Positions 53,604 to 63,200 of a stretch of DNA of 64,000 nucleotides are shown here, piece by piece. Position numbers and translations under genes: made by a program. Source of the DNA: Verrucomicrobiota bacterium JB022 (GTDB taxonomy: Bacteria > Verrucomicrobiota > Verrucomicrobiia > Opitutales > Oceanipulchritudinaceae); assembly GCA_030673845.1 (NCBI GenBank), contig JAUTCQ010000006.1, forward strand, positions 1 through 64,000, in the 5' to 3' direction. Below the pieces are notes generated by a model. The model did no database searches, had not been told where the DNA came from, and was given only the letters and a program-made list of their open reading frames with translations. Within the stretch, counting starts at the first letter, position 1; each line of letters starts with the position of its first letter.

Positions 53604-55001
53604 ATGCGTGCTTCCGCTTCCCGCCGCCGACCATCTGCCCCGCTGGGCAGCCTGCGCGCCAACCTGACCAACTGCATCATCGAGGGCACCTTTGCGACCC
53701 CGTGGGTCTTCCTCGCGCTGCCGGGTAACTTCCTGCTCTCGATGCTGCTGGTCGACCGCTTTGGGTTGGACAAGGCGACGTATGGCTGGATCGCCTCGCT
53801 GCCCTTTTGGGCCAACTTCCTGCAGGTGTTCATCGTGCCGTTTCTCGCGCGCTACCTCACGGGGCGCGACCTGGCGGTCAACATGGCGTGGTTCAACGTG
53901 GGGCTGTGGTTGACCTTCGTCGGCTTCCTGCCCTATGTGCCGACGGAAGACCCTGGGGCGGTGCGCGAGCTGATGCTGTTCTTCTTTACCGGCATCTGTA
54001 TCACGGCCTCGCTGGTCACGGTCGGCTGGACGGCTTGGACGCGTGACTGGGTGCCCACACCCCTGCAGAGTCGTTACTTTGGCGTGCGCAACCGCTGGAT
54101 CAACGCCGCCACGGTCGCCTACCTCGTGCTGGTGGCGGCTCTGGCCTACGATGCGGAGGGCTCTTCCATCCGGCACTTCCAGTGGCTGATCGGGATCGGG
54201 GTGGTGGCGCGCCTGGGCTCGGCCCTGTGGAACAACACCATCCGCACCCCCGGGAAGGATGGGGAGCTGAGCCGTGCGCACTTCTGGCAAAACCTGCGCT
54301 TGCTCAAGGGTGAGAAGGCGTTCTGGCGCTTCGTGATCTTTGCCGCCTGGGTGGGCTTCTGGATCAGCTTCATCAGCCCCTTTGTGCCCCTCTATGTCTA
54401 TCGGCACCTCGACGGCACGGTCTTCCTCATGGCCACGCTCACGATCCTTTCGACCCTGATGGGCGCGATTGCGATGCCGCATGTCGGTCGACTGGTGGAG
54501 CGGCATGGCGCGCGGCCCGTGATCATGCTGTCGCTCGTGGCGTGGAAGGGCATGGACTATACGTGGCTGTTTCTCAACCCTGGCAACCGTTGGATCCTTT
54601 ACCCGCTCTGGTGTTGGGGCGGCACGGTCTCGGTCGGCTACCTGCTCGGGATCTTCCTGCTGCTGATGAAGCTGGTGCCCCGGCATGCCAAGAGCGCGGC
54701 CATCAGCATTCACCTGGCGATCACTTCGCTGGGCACGGCCATGGGCCCGGTGGCGGCCGGGTGGTTCCTCAGTCAGGGCCAGAATTGGGGTCTGGACGAG
54801 GCGACGCTGTTCCGCATCGGCTTCGCGCTTTCATTCACGTTTACCATCGCGTCCATCCTCATCCTGCGCCCGGTGCAAGAGCCCAACGTGAAGGGCGAGG
54901 CCTCCATGCTCGGTACCATGCGCAGCCTCCGCCAGTTGATGCTTTACACCGGCATGGGCGCGTTTCTAAACACCAACCTGTCGCGGCGGCACGGGCGGTA
55001 A
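53604..55001 (+). CDS. MFS transporter
   Basis: A 465-residue membrane protein with about 12 hydrophobic segments. The N-terminus (TNCIIEGTFATPWVFLALPGN) and ATYGWIASLPFWANFLQVFIV resemble a group of MFS proteins common in Verrucomicrobia with undefined substrates. GRLVERHGARPVIMLSLV is a motif-A-like loop between TM8 and TM9. After TM12 the chain ends with a charged tail and LSRRHGR. It is probably a sugar or metabolite carrier; no substrate evidence is visible. The start at 53604 (MRASAS) is the first Met near TM1; the open frame to 53460 looks non-coding. Confidence 0.85.
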   Translation: MRASASRRRPSAPLGSLRANLTNCIIEGTFATPWVFLALPGNFLLSMLLVDRFGLDKATYGWIASLPFWANFLQVFIVPFLARYLTGRDLAVNMAWFNVGLWLTFVGFLPYVPTEDPGAVRELMLFFFTGICITASLVTVGWTAWTRDWVPTPLQSRYFGVRNRWINAATVAYLVLVAALAYDAEGSSIRHFQWLIGIGVVARLGSALWNNTIRTPGKDGELSRAHFWQNLRLLKGEKAFWRFVIFAAWVGFWISFISPFVPLYVYRHLDGTVFLMATLTILSTLMGAIAMPHVGRLVERHGARPVIMLSLVAWKGMDYTWLFLNPGNRWILYPLWCWGGTVSVGYLLGIFLLLMKLVPRHAKSAAISIHLAITSLGTAMGPVAAGWFLSQGQNWGLDEATLFRIGFALSFTFTIASILILRPVQEPNVKGEASMLGTMRSLRQLMLYTGMGAFLNTNLSRRHGR

Positions 55002-55023
55002 GGGTGTTGGGGGTTAATGGCTT

Positions 55024-56082
55024 ATGTTTACGCCCTCTAATGGGCTGGGTCCGGGTGGCCTGGCGGGATTGTTCCGTCAGGCTACCCGATCTATTTCCTT
55101 GTTTAGGTGCGCTATTGCTCTCATATTATTTCTTAACAATACCCGCCAGGCCTCTCAACGATGCCCAAATTGGCGGGTTACTCTTTTAGCCTCAAGAATA
55201 TGGTGGCAAAGCGCTTTTAAGCGCTACGATGAGCAGATTGCCATTCTCAGGGCGCGCGGGCTGCAAGTGGGAGATGTCGCGTTTGCGAAGCATATTTTGA
55301 CCCACTATAGTTACTATCGGTTGTCGGCCTATCGTTTTCCGTTTCAGGATACCAAAGATCAATTCAGGCACGGCACAACTTTTGAGGAGCTGTGGGCACT
55401 GTATGTTTTTGATCGAAAGCTACGAGCTTTGGTGGGGGAGGCCTGCAAGCATCTGGAAGTTTCGGTTCGCGCCACATGGGCCTACATCATGGGAGAATCA
55501 CACGGCCCTGACGCTTATGAGCAAGGGGCCTGTTTTCGCCACCAAAGGCGTTATCAAGCGAATCTCGATTCCTTGGACCGCTTACTAGGCCAAAGTCAGG
55601 AGCCCTTCGTCTCTCACTATCGAAACCAGCATGGCATGAATCGCCCGCCAATCTGGTGTGTGACTGAGGTCATGAGTTTTGGCTTGTTGAGCCGCTTCTA
55701 TGCAAATACAGCAGCAGATCGGGACAAGAAAGCTGTAGCGCGAATTTATGGGTTATCGATCAATGGCTTTGAATCCCTGCTGGAGCATACCGTTTACTTG
55801 CGGAACCTATCGGCGCACCACGCACGTCTCTGGAATCGCCAGTTTACGGTGACGGTGTCGCTTCCGCAAAAGCAGCCGAATGCTGTGGTCAAGAGCCTGA
55901 ACCCGCAAGAGCCCAGGCGCCTCTATAATTCCTTGGTTTTGCTTGGGCATGTGGTGCAGGTGGTCGCCCCTGAGTCCGATTGGTTGGAGAGGGTGCGCGC
56001 CCATGTTCTGTCATTGCCGGTGAAAATGCAGGCGGATATGGGGTTCCCGCGCGATTGGGAATCCAGGCCGGTTTGGCTCTGA
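55024..56082 (+). CDS. Abi_2-family abortive infection protein, 5' end uncertain
   Basis: From about 55219 the frame encodes a complete AbiD/AbiF-type Abi_2 core of 288 residues: RYDEQIAILRARGLQ, YYRLSAYRFPFQ, LWALYVFDRKLRALV, WCVTEVMSFGLLSRFY and a YLRNLSAHHARLWNR segment with the RNxxxH HEPN motif. The family causes abortive infection, probably through RNA cleavage. Codons upstream of 55219 in this frame are not like the family. An ATG at 55161 in another frame reads MPKLAGYSFSLKNMVAKRF and would join the core if one T were removed from TTTT at 55215-55218, so a 1-nt indel is suspected. GC content is lower than neighbours. Confidence 0.75.
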   Translation: MFTPSNGLGPGGLAGLFRQATRSISLFRCAIALILFLNNTRQASQRCPNWRVTLLASRIWWQSAFKRYDEQIAILRARGLQVGDVAFAKHILTHYSYYRLSAYRFPFQDTKDQFRHGTTFEELWALYVFDRKLRALVGEACKHLEVSVRATWAYIMGESHGPDAYEQGACFRHQRRYQANLDSLDRLLGQSQEPFVSHYRNQHGMNRPPIWCVTEVMSFGLLSRFYANTAADRDKKAVARIYGLSINGFESLLEHTVYLRNLSAHHARLWNRQFTVTVSLPQKQPNAVVKSLNPQEPRRLYNSLVLLGHVVQVVAPESDWLERVRAHVLSLPVKMQADMGFPRDWESRPVWL

Positions 56083-56197
56083 TTTTCTTGAATCGCTGCT
56101 AACGTAAACCTGCACCTTCGTTTTGCCTTACTTTTGGGGCGCTATCCGGTGAGAGGCGTCACAAATCCGTCACTTCAGATGGTGCGAAGTGTGTAAG

Positions 56198-56295
56198 TTA
56201 TTCACAATTGTGGGGAAAACGTTGCTGGAAGGTGTGGGAAAATTTGTAAGTCGTTGATAATTGGCAAAAGTCGTTGTGAATAACTCGGTGGATAA
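56198..56295. promoter_or_regulatory. Cluster of DnaA-box-like sites upstream of nrdB
   Basis: TTATTCACA at 56198-56206 and its reverse complement TGTGAATAA at 56275-56283 are perfect DnaA boxes (TTATNCACA). GGTGGATAA at 56287-56295 (TTATCCACC) differs by one base. The gap 56083-56591 otherwise has no gene. In E. coli, DnaA regulates nrdAB through sites like these. Confidence 0.5.
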
Positions 56296-56465
56296 CTTGG
56301 AATATCTCCTTCTTGCGCCTAGATTCCTAAGGTTCATTGTATGCCGCCGGAGGTGGAGCAGGCTGGTGGTTTCCGGCAAAATGTCACCTTCTGGCGCAAG
56401 CTGAAAATCAGGGGCAAAAATTGAGCCGGTTCGGTGTTGACTGCCCCCCCTTCGATTCCTACGGT

Positions 56466-56513
56466 GCACAACATCTGGTGCCCGAAGGGCTGAATTGACA
56501 CAATATGTAGGGC
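56466..56513. promoter_or_regulatory. Pair of NrdR-box-like sites upstream of nrdB
   Basis: GCACAACATCTGGTGC (56466-56481) and ACACAATATGTAGGGC (56498-56513) fit the ACACwAtATaTwGtGT pattern of NrdR boxes. Their centres are 32 bp apart, about three helical turns, the usual spacing for cooperative NrdR binding. The second overlaps a TTGACA hexamer at 56495-56500, consistent with repression of a promoter. Confidence 0.55.
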
Positions 56514-56591
56514 TTCGGGCCCTATTTTCGTCATTCTTTTCCTTGACGCGCCTAAGCCCTTTATCCTGCGAATTTTAGCTGCCATCGCTCC

Positions 56592-57683
<1,092 letters not shown>

Positions 57684-57692
57684 AATCCGGGT

Positions 57693-57863
57693 ATTACAGA
57701 AGAACACGAAGAGCACAAAGTAGATCCATTTGAACAGAAGTTAGGAGAGGAAGAGAGTTTTGCGGATTTGTTTGAACCGCAGGCCGAACTCTACCCTCTC
57801 CTCTTCGTGTCCTTAGTGCTCTTCTGTTAAATTACTCCTCTCACTCCCCTAACTTCTGTTCCA
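57693..57863. repeat. Interleaved inverted repeats between nrdB and nrdA
   Basis: Arm 57693-57720 (GAAGAACACGAAGAGCAC) matches the complement of 57803-57832. A second pair, GAACAGAAGTTAGG at 57732-57745, matches the complement of 57848-57861. The order is L1-L2-R1-R2, so the arms interlock instead of nesting. The arm words are shared with the repeat at 2039. Confidence 0.6.
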
Positions 57864-57885
57864 ATCACTTTTAAGGCTACGTCCC

Positions 57886-60800
57886 ATGATTTCGACCCAC
57901 TTTGACGAAGATCTCGCGCTGAAGCGCTTCATTACTGCCCCCGCCGACACCAAGCCGCGCTTTGACTGGCGTGGCACCGTGCGGCAGGATTCGCTGTTCT
58001 CGCCCGAACTCGTGCCGGCCACCATCAAGGTGCGCCGCGACGACGAGGTGCTCGACTTCGACCTCGCCGAGGTGGCCGACAAGATCGGCCTGGCACTGAC
58101 GAACCTGCTCCTCAGCCGCGATACCGACGAAGACCTGATCTTCACCCCGAAGAATCAGGAGTTCGTGGGTGCGGTCTCTCGTTCGGTGGGTGACCGCCTG
58201 GCCAAGCTGGTCAACGAAGGCAAGCCGCTGACCCTGAGCCCGCGCGAGATCGACCTGCTGGTCGAAAAGATCCTGCTCGATCACAATGCGCCCGACGTGG
58301 CCAAGAGCCTCCTGCTCCTGCGCAATGCGGGCGAGGAAGAGCTGGAAGCGCCCTTGAGCGTGCGCGTGATCCGCCGCAACAACCGCGAAGTGCCGTGGGA
58401 CTCGAACAAGATCGAGATCGCGGTGCGCAAGGCCTTCCTCACGATGGGCCTCGACAGCGAGCCGGCCGTGGTCGTCTCCCGCACGGTGACGGAGCGCGTG
58501 CGCAACCTCAACGTGGGCCGCGTCCACATCGAGGAAATCCAGGACATGGTGCAGGAAGAGTTGATGCGTCAGGGCCACTTCAAGGTCGCCGAAGGCTACA
58601 TCCTCTACCGCGCCCACCGCCGCCACATCCGCGAACAGCAGGAGGTGGAAGTGCCGCGCGACGACGACCGCCAGGCCAGCATGATCCTCGTGACGATGGA
58701 GGATGGCCGCAACGAGTTCTGGGACGGCCTCGATCTGAAGCTGCGTATCGAATACGCCACCATCGGCCTCGCGCTCAACCTGAGCAACGACGCGATCGAG
58801 CAGGAGCTGCGCCGCTCCGTCTACAGCGAGATGAAGTATGTGGACCTCAAGCGCACGATCATCCTCAACGCCAAGTCGTTGATCGAGCGAGACGCAGACT
58901 TCACCAAGTTCGCCGGTCGCATCCTGCTGACCTACATTTACGAAGAGGTGCTGGATTGGGACATCGCCCGCGATGGCATCGGCAAGCTCAAGGACGCCCA
59001 CCGCCGTGGCTTCAAGCGTTACCTGCGCCGTGGCGTGCAGCTCGAGCGTCTCAACCCGAAGGTGGTCGAAGCCTACGACCTCGATCAGTTGGCCGACGCG
59101 CTCGACCCGAATGCCGACATGGACTTCGATTACCTCGGCATCCAGACGCTGTACGACCGCTACCTCATCGTCGACAAGAGCGCGAGCCCGCACCGTCGCC
59201 TCGAAACGCCGCAGTATTTCTGGATGCGCGTCTCCATGGGCCTCTTCTTCCGCGAGGAGAAGGCGACCCGCGAGGGCCGCGCGATGGACCTCTACAACCT
59301 CTACAAGAGCCGTCGCTTCTGCTCCAGCACGCCCACGCTGTTCAACAGCGGCACGATGCACAGCCAGCTTTCGTCGTGCTACCTCTACAAGGTCGACGAC
59401 TCCATCGAGAGCATCATGGTGCGCGGCATTGCCGAAAACGCCTTCCTCTCCAAGTGGGCGGGCGGCCTCGGTGGCTCGTGGACGAGCGTGCGCGGCACGG
59501 GCAGCTACATCAAGGGCACCAATGGCGAGAGCCAGGGCGTGATCCCCTTCCTCAAGCTGCACAACGACCAGCTCGTGGCCGTCAACCAGGGCGGCAAGCG
59601 CAAGGGCAGTGGCTGCGCCTACCTCGAAACGTGGCACAACGACGTCTACGACTTTCTGGAGCTGCGCCGCAATACGGGTGACGACCGTCGCCGCACGCAC
59701 GACATGAACACGGCCAACTGGATCCCCGACCTGTTCATGAAGCGCCTCGCGCTGCGCTCCGAGCCCGGGGCCAAGAAGCATTGGACGCTCTTCCGCGCCA
59801 ACGAAGTCTCCGACCTGCACGACCTCTACGGCAAGGCCTTCGAGGAGCGTTACGAGCAATACGAGCAAGCGGCCGAAGAGGGCAAGATCTGGAGCCGCCA
59901 AGTGCCCGTGGTCGACCTCTGGAAGCAGATGCTCAAGATGCTCTTCGAGACCGGTCACCCGTGGATCACCTTCAAGGACCCGTGCAACGTCCGCAGCCCG
60001 CAGGATCACACGGGCGTCATCCACAGCTCCAACCTGTGCACGGAGATCACGCTCAACACGAGCAAGGACGAAACGGCCGTCTGTAACCTCGGCTCGGTGG
60101 TGCTCGAAAACCACATCAAGGCCGATGGCAGCCTCGATCTCGAAAAGCTGCGCGAGACGATCCGCATCGCGGTGCGTGCGCTGGACAATGTGATCGACAT
60201 CAACTTCTACCCGACGGACGCCGCCCGCACCGCCAACAGCCGCCACCGCCCGATCGGCCTCGGCGTGATGGGCCTGCAAAACGCGTTGTTCGTCAAGGGC
60301 ATGTCGTTCGCCAGCCAGGAAGCCGTCGAATTCAACGACGAGTTCATGGAAGCGATCGCCTACTTCGCCTACGAGGCCTCCAGCGACCTCGCGGCCGAGC
60401 GCGGCACCTACGAGACCTACCAGGGCAGCAAGTGGAGCCGTGGCCTGCTCCCGCCGGACACGCTCGACCTGCTCGAGCAGGAGCGTGGTATGCCGCTCGA
60501 CGTGGCCCGCGGCGGCAAGCTGGACTGGGACGCCCTGCGCACCCGGATCGGCCAGCAAGGCATGCGCAACTCCAACGTGCTCGCCATCGCCCCGACCGCT
60601 ACGATCAGCAACATCATGGGCAGCAGCCCGTGCATCGAGCCCACCTACAAGAACATCTTCGTCAAGAGCAACCTCTCGGGCGACTTTGTGGTGCTCAACG
60701 CCTTCCTCGTGCGCGACTTGAAGGAGCGCGGCCTGTGGACCGACGAGATCCGCGACGCCCTGAAGTACTTCGACGGCGAACTGAGCAAGGTCGACGGCAT

Positions 60801-61158
60801 CCCGCAAGACCTGCGCGAGCGTTACCTGACGGCCTTCGACGTGCCCTACGAGTGGGTGATCAAGGCCGGTGCGCGTCGCCAGAAGTGGATCGACCAAAGC
60901 CAGTCGCTGAACCTCTGGCTGGCTGAGCCCGACATGAAGACGCTCAGCCACATGTACCGTGCCGCCTGGGAGCAAGGTCTCAAGACCACCTACTACCTCC
61001 GCACGCTCGGCGCCTCCAATATCGAAAAGGCGACCGTGACGATGAAGCAGAGCAAGACCCCCGCCGCCGCCCCGCGCAAGACCTTCACCGAAGAGGAGAA
61101 GCTCGTCTGCTCCATCGAGGCCATGCGCAATGGCGAAGAGTGCGAAGCCTGCCAATAA
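57886..61158 (+). CDS. nrdA: Ribonucleotide reductase alpha subunit with tandem ATP-cones
   Basis: A 1090-residue class Ia/Ic catalytic subunit that reduces ribonucleoside diphosphates. Two ATP-cone allosteric domains are visible, about residues 45-148 (ATIKVRRDDEVLDF) and 157-250 (LSVRVIRRNNREVPW), which explains its extra length over 760-aa NrdA. The catalytic barrel has SSCYLYKVDDS (redox Cys), SSNLCTEI (thiyl-radical Cys), APTATISNIMGSSPCIEPTY and the ELRRNTGDDRRRTHD block. The C-terminal CEACQ supplies the redox-active Cys pair (C1086 and C1089). Tandem cones with a class Ic NrdB match the chlamydial arrangement. It forms an operon with nrdB and ends in a strong terminator. Confidence 0.97.
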   Translation: MISTHFDEDLALKRFITAPADTKPRFDWRGTVRQDSLFSPELVPATIKVRRDDEVLDFDLAEVADKIGLALTNLLLSRDTDEDLIFTPKNQEFVGAVSRSVGDRLAKLVNEGKPLTLSPREIDLLVEKILLDHNAPDVAKSLLLLRNAGEEELEAPLSVRVIRRNNREVPWDSNKIEIAVRKAFLTMGLDSEPAVVVSRTVTERVRNLNVGRVHIEEIQDMVQEELMRQGHFKVAEGYILYRAHRRHIREQQEVEVPRDDDRQASMILVTMEDGRNEFWDGLDLKLRIEYATIGLALNLSNDAIEQELRRSVYSEMKYVDLKRTIILNAKSLIERDADFTKFAGRILLTYIYEEVLDWDIARDGIGKLKDAHRRGFKRYLRRGVQLERLNPKVVEAYDLDQLADALDPNADMDFDYLGIQTLYDRYLIVDKSASPHRRLETPQYFWMRVSMGLFFREEKATREGRAMDLYNLYKSRRFCSSTPTLFNSGTMHSQLSSCYLYKVDDSIESIMVRGIAENAFLSKWAGGLGGSWTSVRGTGSYIKGTNGESQGVIPFLKLHNDQLVAVNQGGKRKGSGCAYLETWHNDVYDFLELRRNTGDDRRRTHDMNTANWIPDLFMKRLALRSEPGAKKHWTLFRANEVSDLHDLYGKAFEERYEQYEQAAEEGKIWSRQVPVVDLWKQMLKMLFETGHPWITFKDPCNVRSPQDHTGVIHSSNLCTEITLNTSKDETAVCNLGSVVLENHIKADGSLDLEKLRETIRIAVRALDNVIDINFYPTDAARTANSRHRPIGLGVMGLQNALFVKGMSFASQEAVEFNDEFMEAIAYFAYEASSDLAAERGTYETYQGSKWSRGLLPPDTLDLLEQERGMPLDVARGGKLDWDALRTRIGQQGMRNSNVLAIAPTATISNIMGSSPCIEPTYKNIFVKSNLSGDFVVLNAFLVRDLKERGLWTDEIRDALKYFDGELSKVDGIPQDLRERYLTAFDVPYEWVIKAGARRQKWIDQSQSLNLWLAEPDMKTLSHMYRAAWEQGLKTTYYLRTLGASNIEKATVTMKQSKTPAAAPRKTFTEEEKLVCSIEAMRNGEECEACQ

Positions 61159-61190
61159 GGTAGCTTCTGCTCGATTCGTTCACCTTTGCA

Positions 61191-61221
61191 CGCTCCCGGT
61201 TCTCCGCCGGGAGCGTTTTTT
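61191..61221 (+). terminator. Intrinsic terminator of nrdA
   Basis: CGCTCCCGG/CCGGGAGCG is a 9-bp perfect stem with a 7-nt loop, followed by six T residues. Confidence 0.9.
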
Positions 61222-61243
61222 ATGTTTGGAAGGGCGTCTGCCG

Positions 61244-62473
61244 TTACGCCTGCAGGCTGGCGGTGAGGGCGGCGTCGAATTTCTGCGGGGTGGGCCAGGC
61301 GGAGACGAGGGCGAGCGTCGCGCAGGTGGCCATGAGGCCGAAGAGCGGCAACACGCCATATTCGCCGCTGACCCAGGCCGAGGCCGTGCTGAGCGCGCCG
61401 GAGATCAGGAACTGCAGCGTCCCCAGGATCGAGGCGGCGACCCCGGCATTACGCGGGAAGAATTCGAGGAAGCAGGCTTGGACGTTGGGCCCGATCGCGC
61501 CCACGATGCCCACCGAGATCATCAGAAACGGTACCACGGTGGTCAGCTCCGGGCGCAGGCTGTAGGCCAGGCAGAGGCCGATCAGCGTCACGCTCTGGAT
61601 CAGCACGCCCGTGCGCAGGACCTTTACGGGGCGGACTTTGCCGATCAGGCTGCGGCTGACGAGCATTGAGCAGATCATGGTGGCGATGTTGGCCGCAAAG
61701 AGGATCGAGAACAGGCGCTTGCTCGCGGCAAAGTGCTCCTGATACAGCATCGAGGCATTGGTCACAAAGATCAGCACCACGCTGTAGCACATCGACATCA
61801 CGCCCACGAAGTGCAGCGCCAGCGGGTTTTTCAACACCATTGAAAACGACTCCACCAGCGTGAGCTTGCCCATGGTAGGGATGTGGTGCGTAGCGGGCTT
61901 GAGGCCGCGCATCAGCGCCAGGGATACGACGATGGCGTAGAGGGTGAGGAAGATGAAGACGCCATGCCAGTCGGCAAATTCGAGGATCAACGTGCCCAGG
62001 CTGGGGGCTGCCGCCGGCGCGCACATGGTGATGAGCCCTACCATGCCGAAGAGCTTGGCGGCCGCGTTGCCCGATACCCGGTCGCGTATGATCGCGGGCA
62101 CCGAGACGATGGCGAAGCCGCCGCCCAGCGCCTGGAAGAAGCGCAGGATGTAGACGCCCTGCAGCGTCGTTTGCGTGGCGATGCCGATGCAGCTGAGGAT
62201 GAAAATGAAGAGCCCGGCCAGCAGGATGTGCTTGCGGCGAAAGCGATCGGAAAGGTACCCGCCGATGAGCTGGCCTACGGCGATGCCCCACATGTAGACG
62301 CCCACCGTTGCCGACACCTTGGAGATCGGCTCGTCGAAATACGCTGCCATGTCGGGAAAGGCGGGCAGATACGCGTCGATGGACAACGAGGTGAGGGCGG
62401 TGACGGAGGCAAGCAGGGCGGTGAACCGCAGCGAGGTGGCCGGCGATGAAGAATGGCGGGCGTCGGTAGACAT
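61244..62473 (-). CDS. Bcr/CflA-family multidrug efflux MFS transporter
   Basis: A 409-residue exporter with 12 membrane helices. ALTSLSIDAYLPAFPDMAAYF is the typical TM1 with the conserved Asp, QLIGGYLSDRFRRKHILLAG is motif A, FFQALGGGFAIVSVPAIIRD is TM4, and PAAAPSLGTLI is the motif C region of TM5. It belongs to the Bcr/CflA group (bicyclomycin, chloramphenicol, L-cysteine or arginine-type substrates). The divergent MarR regulator with an operator-like palindrome between them indicates inducible expression. Confidence 0.92.
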   Translation of the reverse strand: MSTDARHSSSPATSLRFTALLASVTALTSLSIDAYLPAFPDMAAYFDEPISKVSATVGVYMWGIAVGQLIGGYLSDRFRRKHILLAGLFIFILSCIGIATQTTLQGVYILRFFQALGGGFAIVSVPAIIRDRVSGNAAAKLFGMVGLITMCAPAAAPSLGTLILEFADWHGVFIFLTLYAIVVSLALMRGLKPATHHIPTMGKLTLVESFSMVLKNPLALHFVGVMSMCYSVVLIFVTNASMLYQEHFAASKRLFSILFAANIATMICSMLVSRSLIGKVRPVKVLRTGVLIQSVTLIGLCLAYSLRPELTTVVPFLMISVGIVGAIGPNVQACFLEFFPRNAGVAASILGTLQFLISGALSTASAWVSGEYGVLPLFGLMATCATLALVSAWPTPQKFDAALTASLQA

Positions 62474-62497
62474 GTAATTTCCGAAAGGAATTAAATG

Positions 62498-62512
62498 GTT
62501 GTATGATGCAAC
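62498..62512. promoter_or_regulatory. MarR-type operator palindrome
   Basis: GTTGTAT-G-ATGCAAC is a 7-1-7 inverted repeat with one mismatch per arm pair. It is 25 nt upstream of the transporter start on one side and 66 nt before the regulator start on the other, as expected for a MarR-bound shared promoter. Confidence 0.55.
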
Positions 62513-62577
62513 TTTTCGGCTATTCTAATGCTGACGTCAACCGCAAGATATTTTTTCCTCACTCCCACCCTCGCCTC

Positions 62578-63009
62578 ATGTCTGTCGATCCGCATCTCCC
62601 TCTCGCCCTTGGTCAAGTAGTCCGTGGTTTTCGTGCCGAGTGGGGCGCGCGCATGCAGGCCCTCGGGTATAGTTTTTCGCTGGTGCACTACCACGCGCTG
62701 CTGTTGATCGAAGAGCAACCGGGGCTGCACCTGCAGGGGATTGCCGAGCATTGCGCGCTGGACAAGGCCAACATCACGCGCATGGCAAAAGAGCTCGTCG
62801 CGCAACACCTGGTGCGGCGCGAGCCCGACCCGAATGATCGTCGCTGTGCGCGTCTGGAGTTGACAGATGAGGGTAGGCACCAATTGGCAGAATTGAAGGC
62901 GGTCAAGGAGTCGCTGAATGAGCAGATGTACGGCCACCTCTCGCCCGAGGAGCAGCGCCTGTTGAGCGACTTGCTGAACAAGGCGCTCCGGCGCCCTACC
63001 GAGGGGTAG
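62578..63009 (+). CDS. MarR-family transcriptional regulator
   Basis: A 143-residue winged-helix dimeric regulator. GYSFSLVHYHALLLIEEQPG leads to the HTH LQGIAEHCALDKANITRMAKEL and the wing VRREPDPNDRRCARLELTDEG, which carries the family signature DxRxxxxxLT. The terminal helices give the dimer. It probably represses the divergent Bcr/CflA exporter and is released by a ligand that the pump removes. The start at 62578 is chosen; codons back to 62503 cross the operator palindrome and are unlikely to be translated. Confidence 0.92.
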   Translation: MSVDPHLPLALGQVVRGFRAEWGARMQALGYSFSLVHYHALLLIEEQPGLHLQGIAEHCALDKANITRMAKELVAQHLVRREPDPNDRRCARLELTDEGRHQLAELKAVKESLNEQMYGHLSPEEQRLLSDLLNKALRRPTEG

Positions 63010-63200
63010 GGCTTGGCAACCAAGCTACTAGCGGTATGGTAACCTGTTTTAACCGCCGTCCAAGAACGTAAGGGATTTTGCGGTCCTTCAAAAGCTGTTG
63101 TCTTCAGTCATTAGCTCGTATGTACTGGATGCGTCAGGATTCTAATGGGCTTCTGCTGGTCCAGTAGTTTTTTCTCTAAGCTTCGTCTGAACAATAAATC

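Noticed and set aside
56083-56591. Chromosomal origin of replication
   Set aside because: DnaA boxes are present, but no dnaA, dnaN, gidA or parAB is near and only three boxes are seen. Regulation of nrd is the simpler reading.
57877-61155. Minus-strand open frame of over 1000 codons opposite nrdA
   Set aside because: It is the antisense of a certain RNR gene in GC-rich DNA; its translation is His/Val/Leu-rich without domains.
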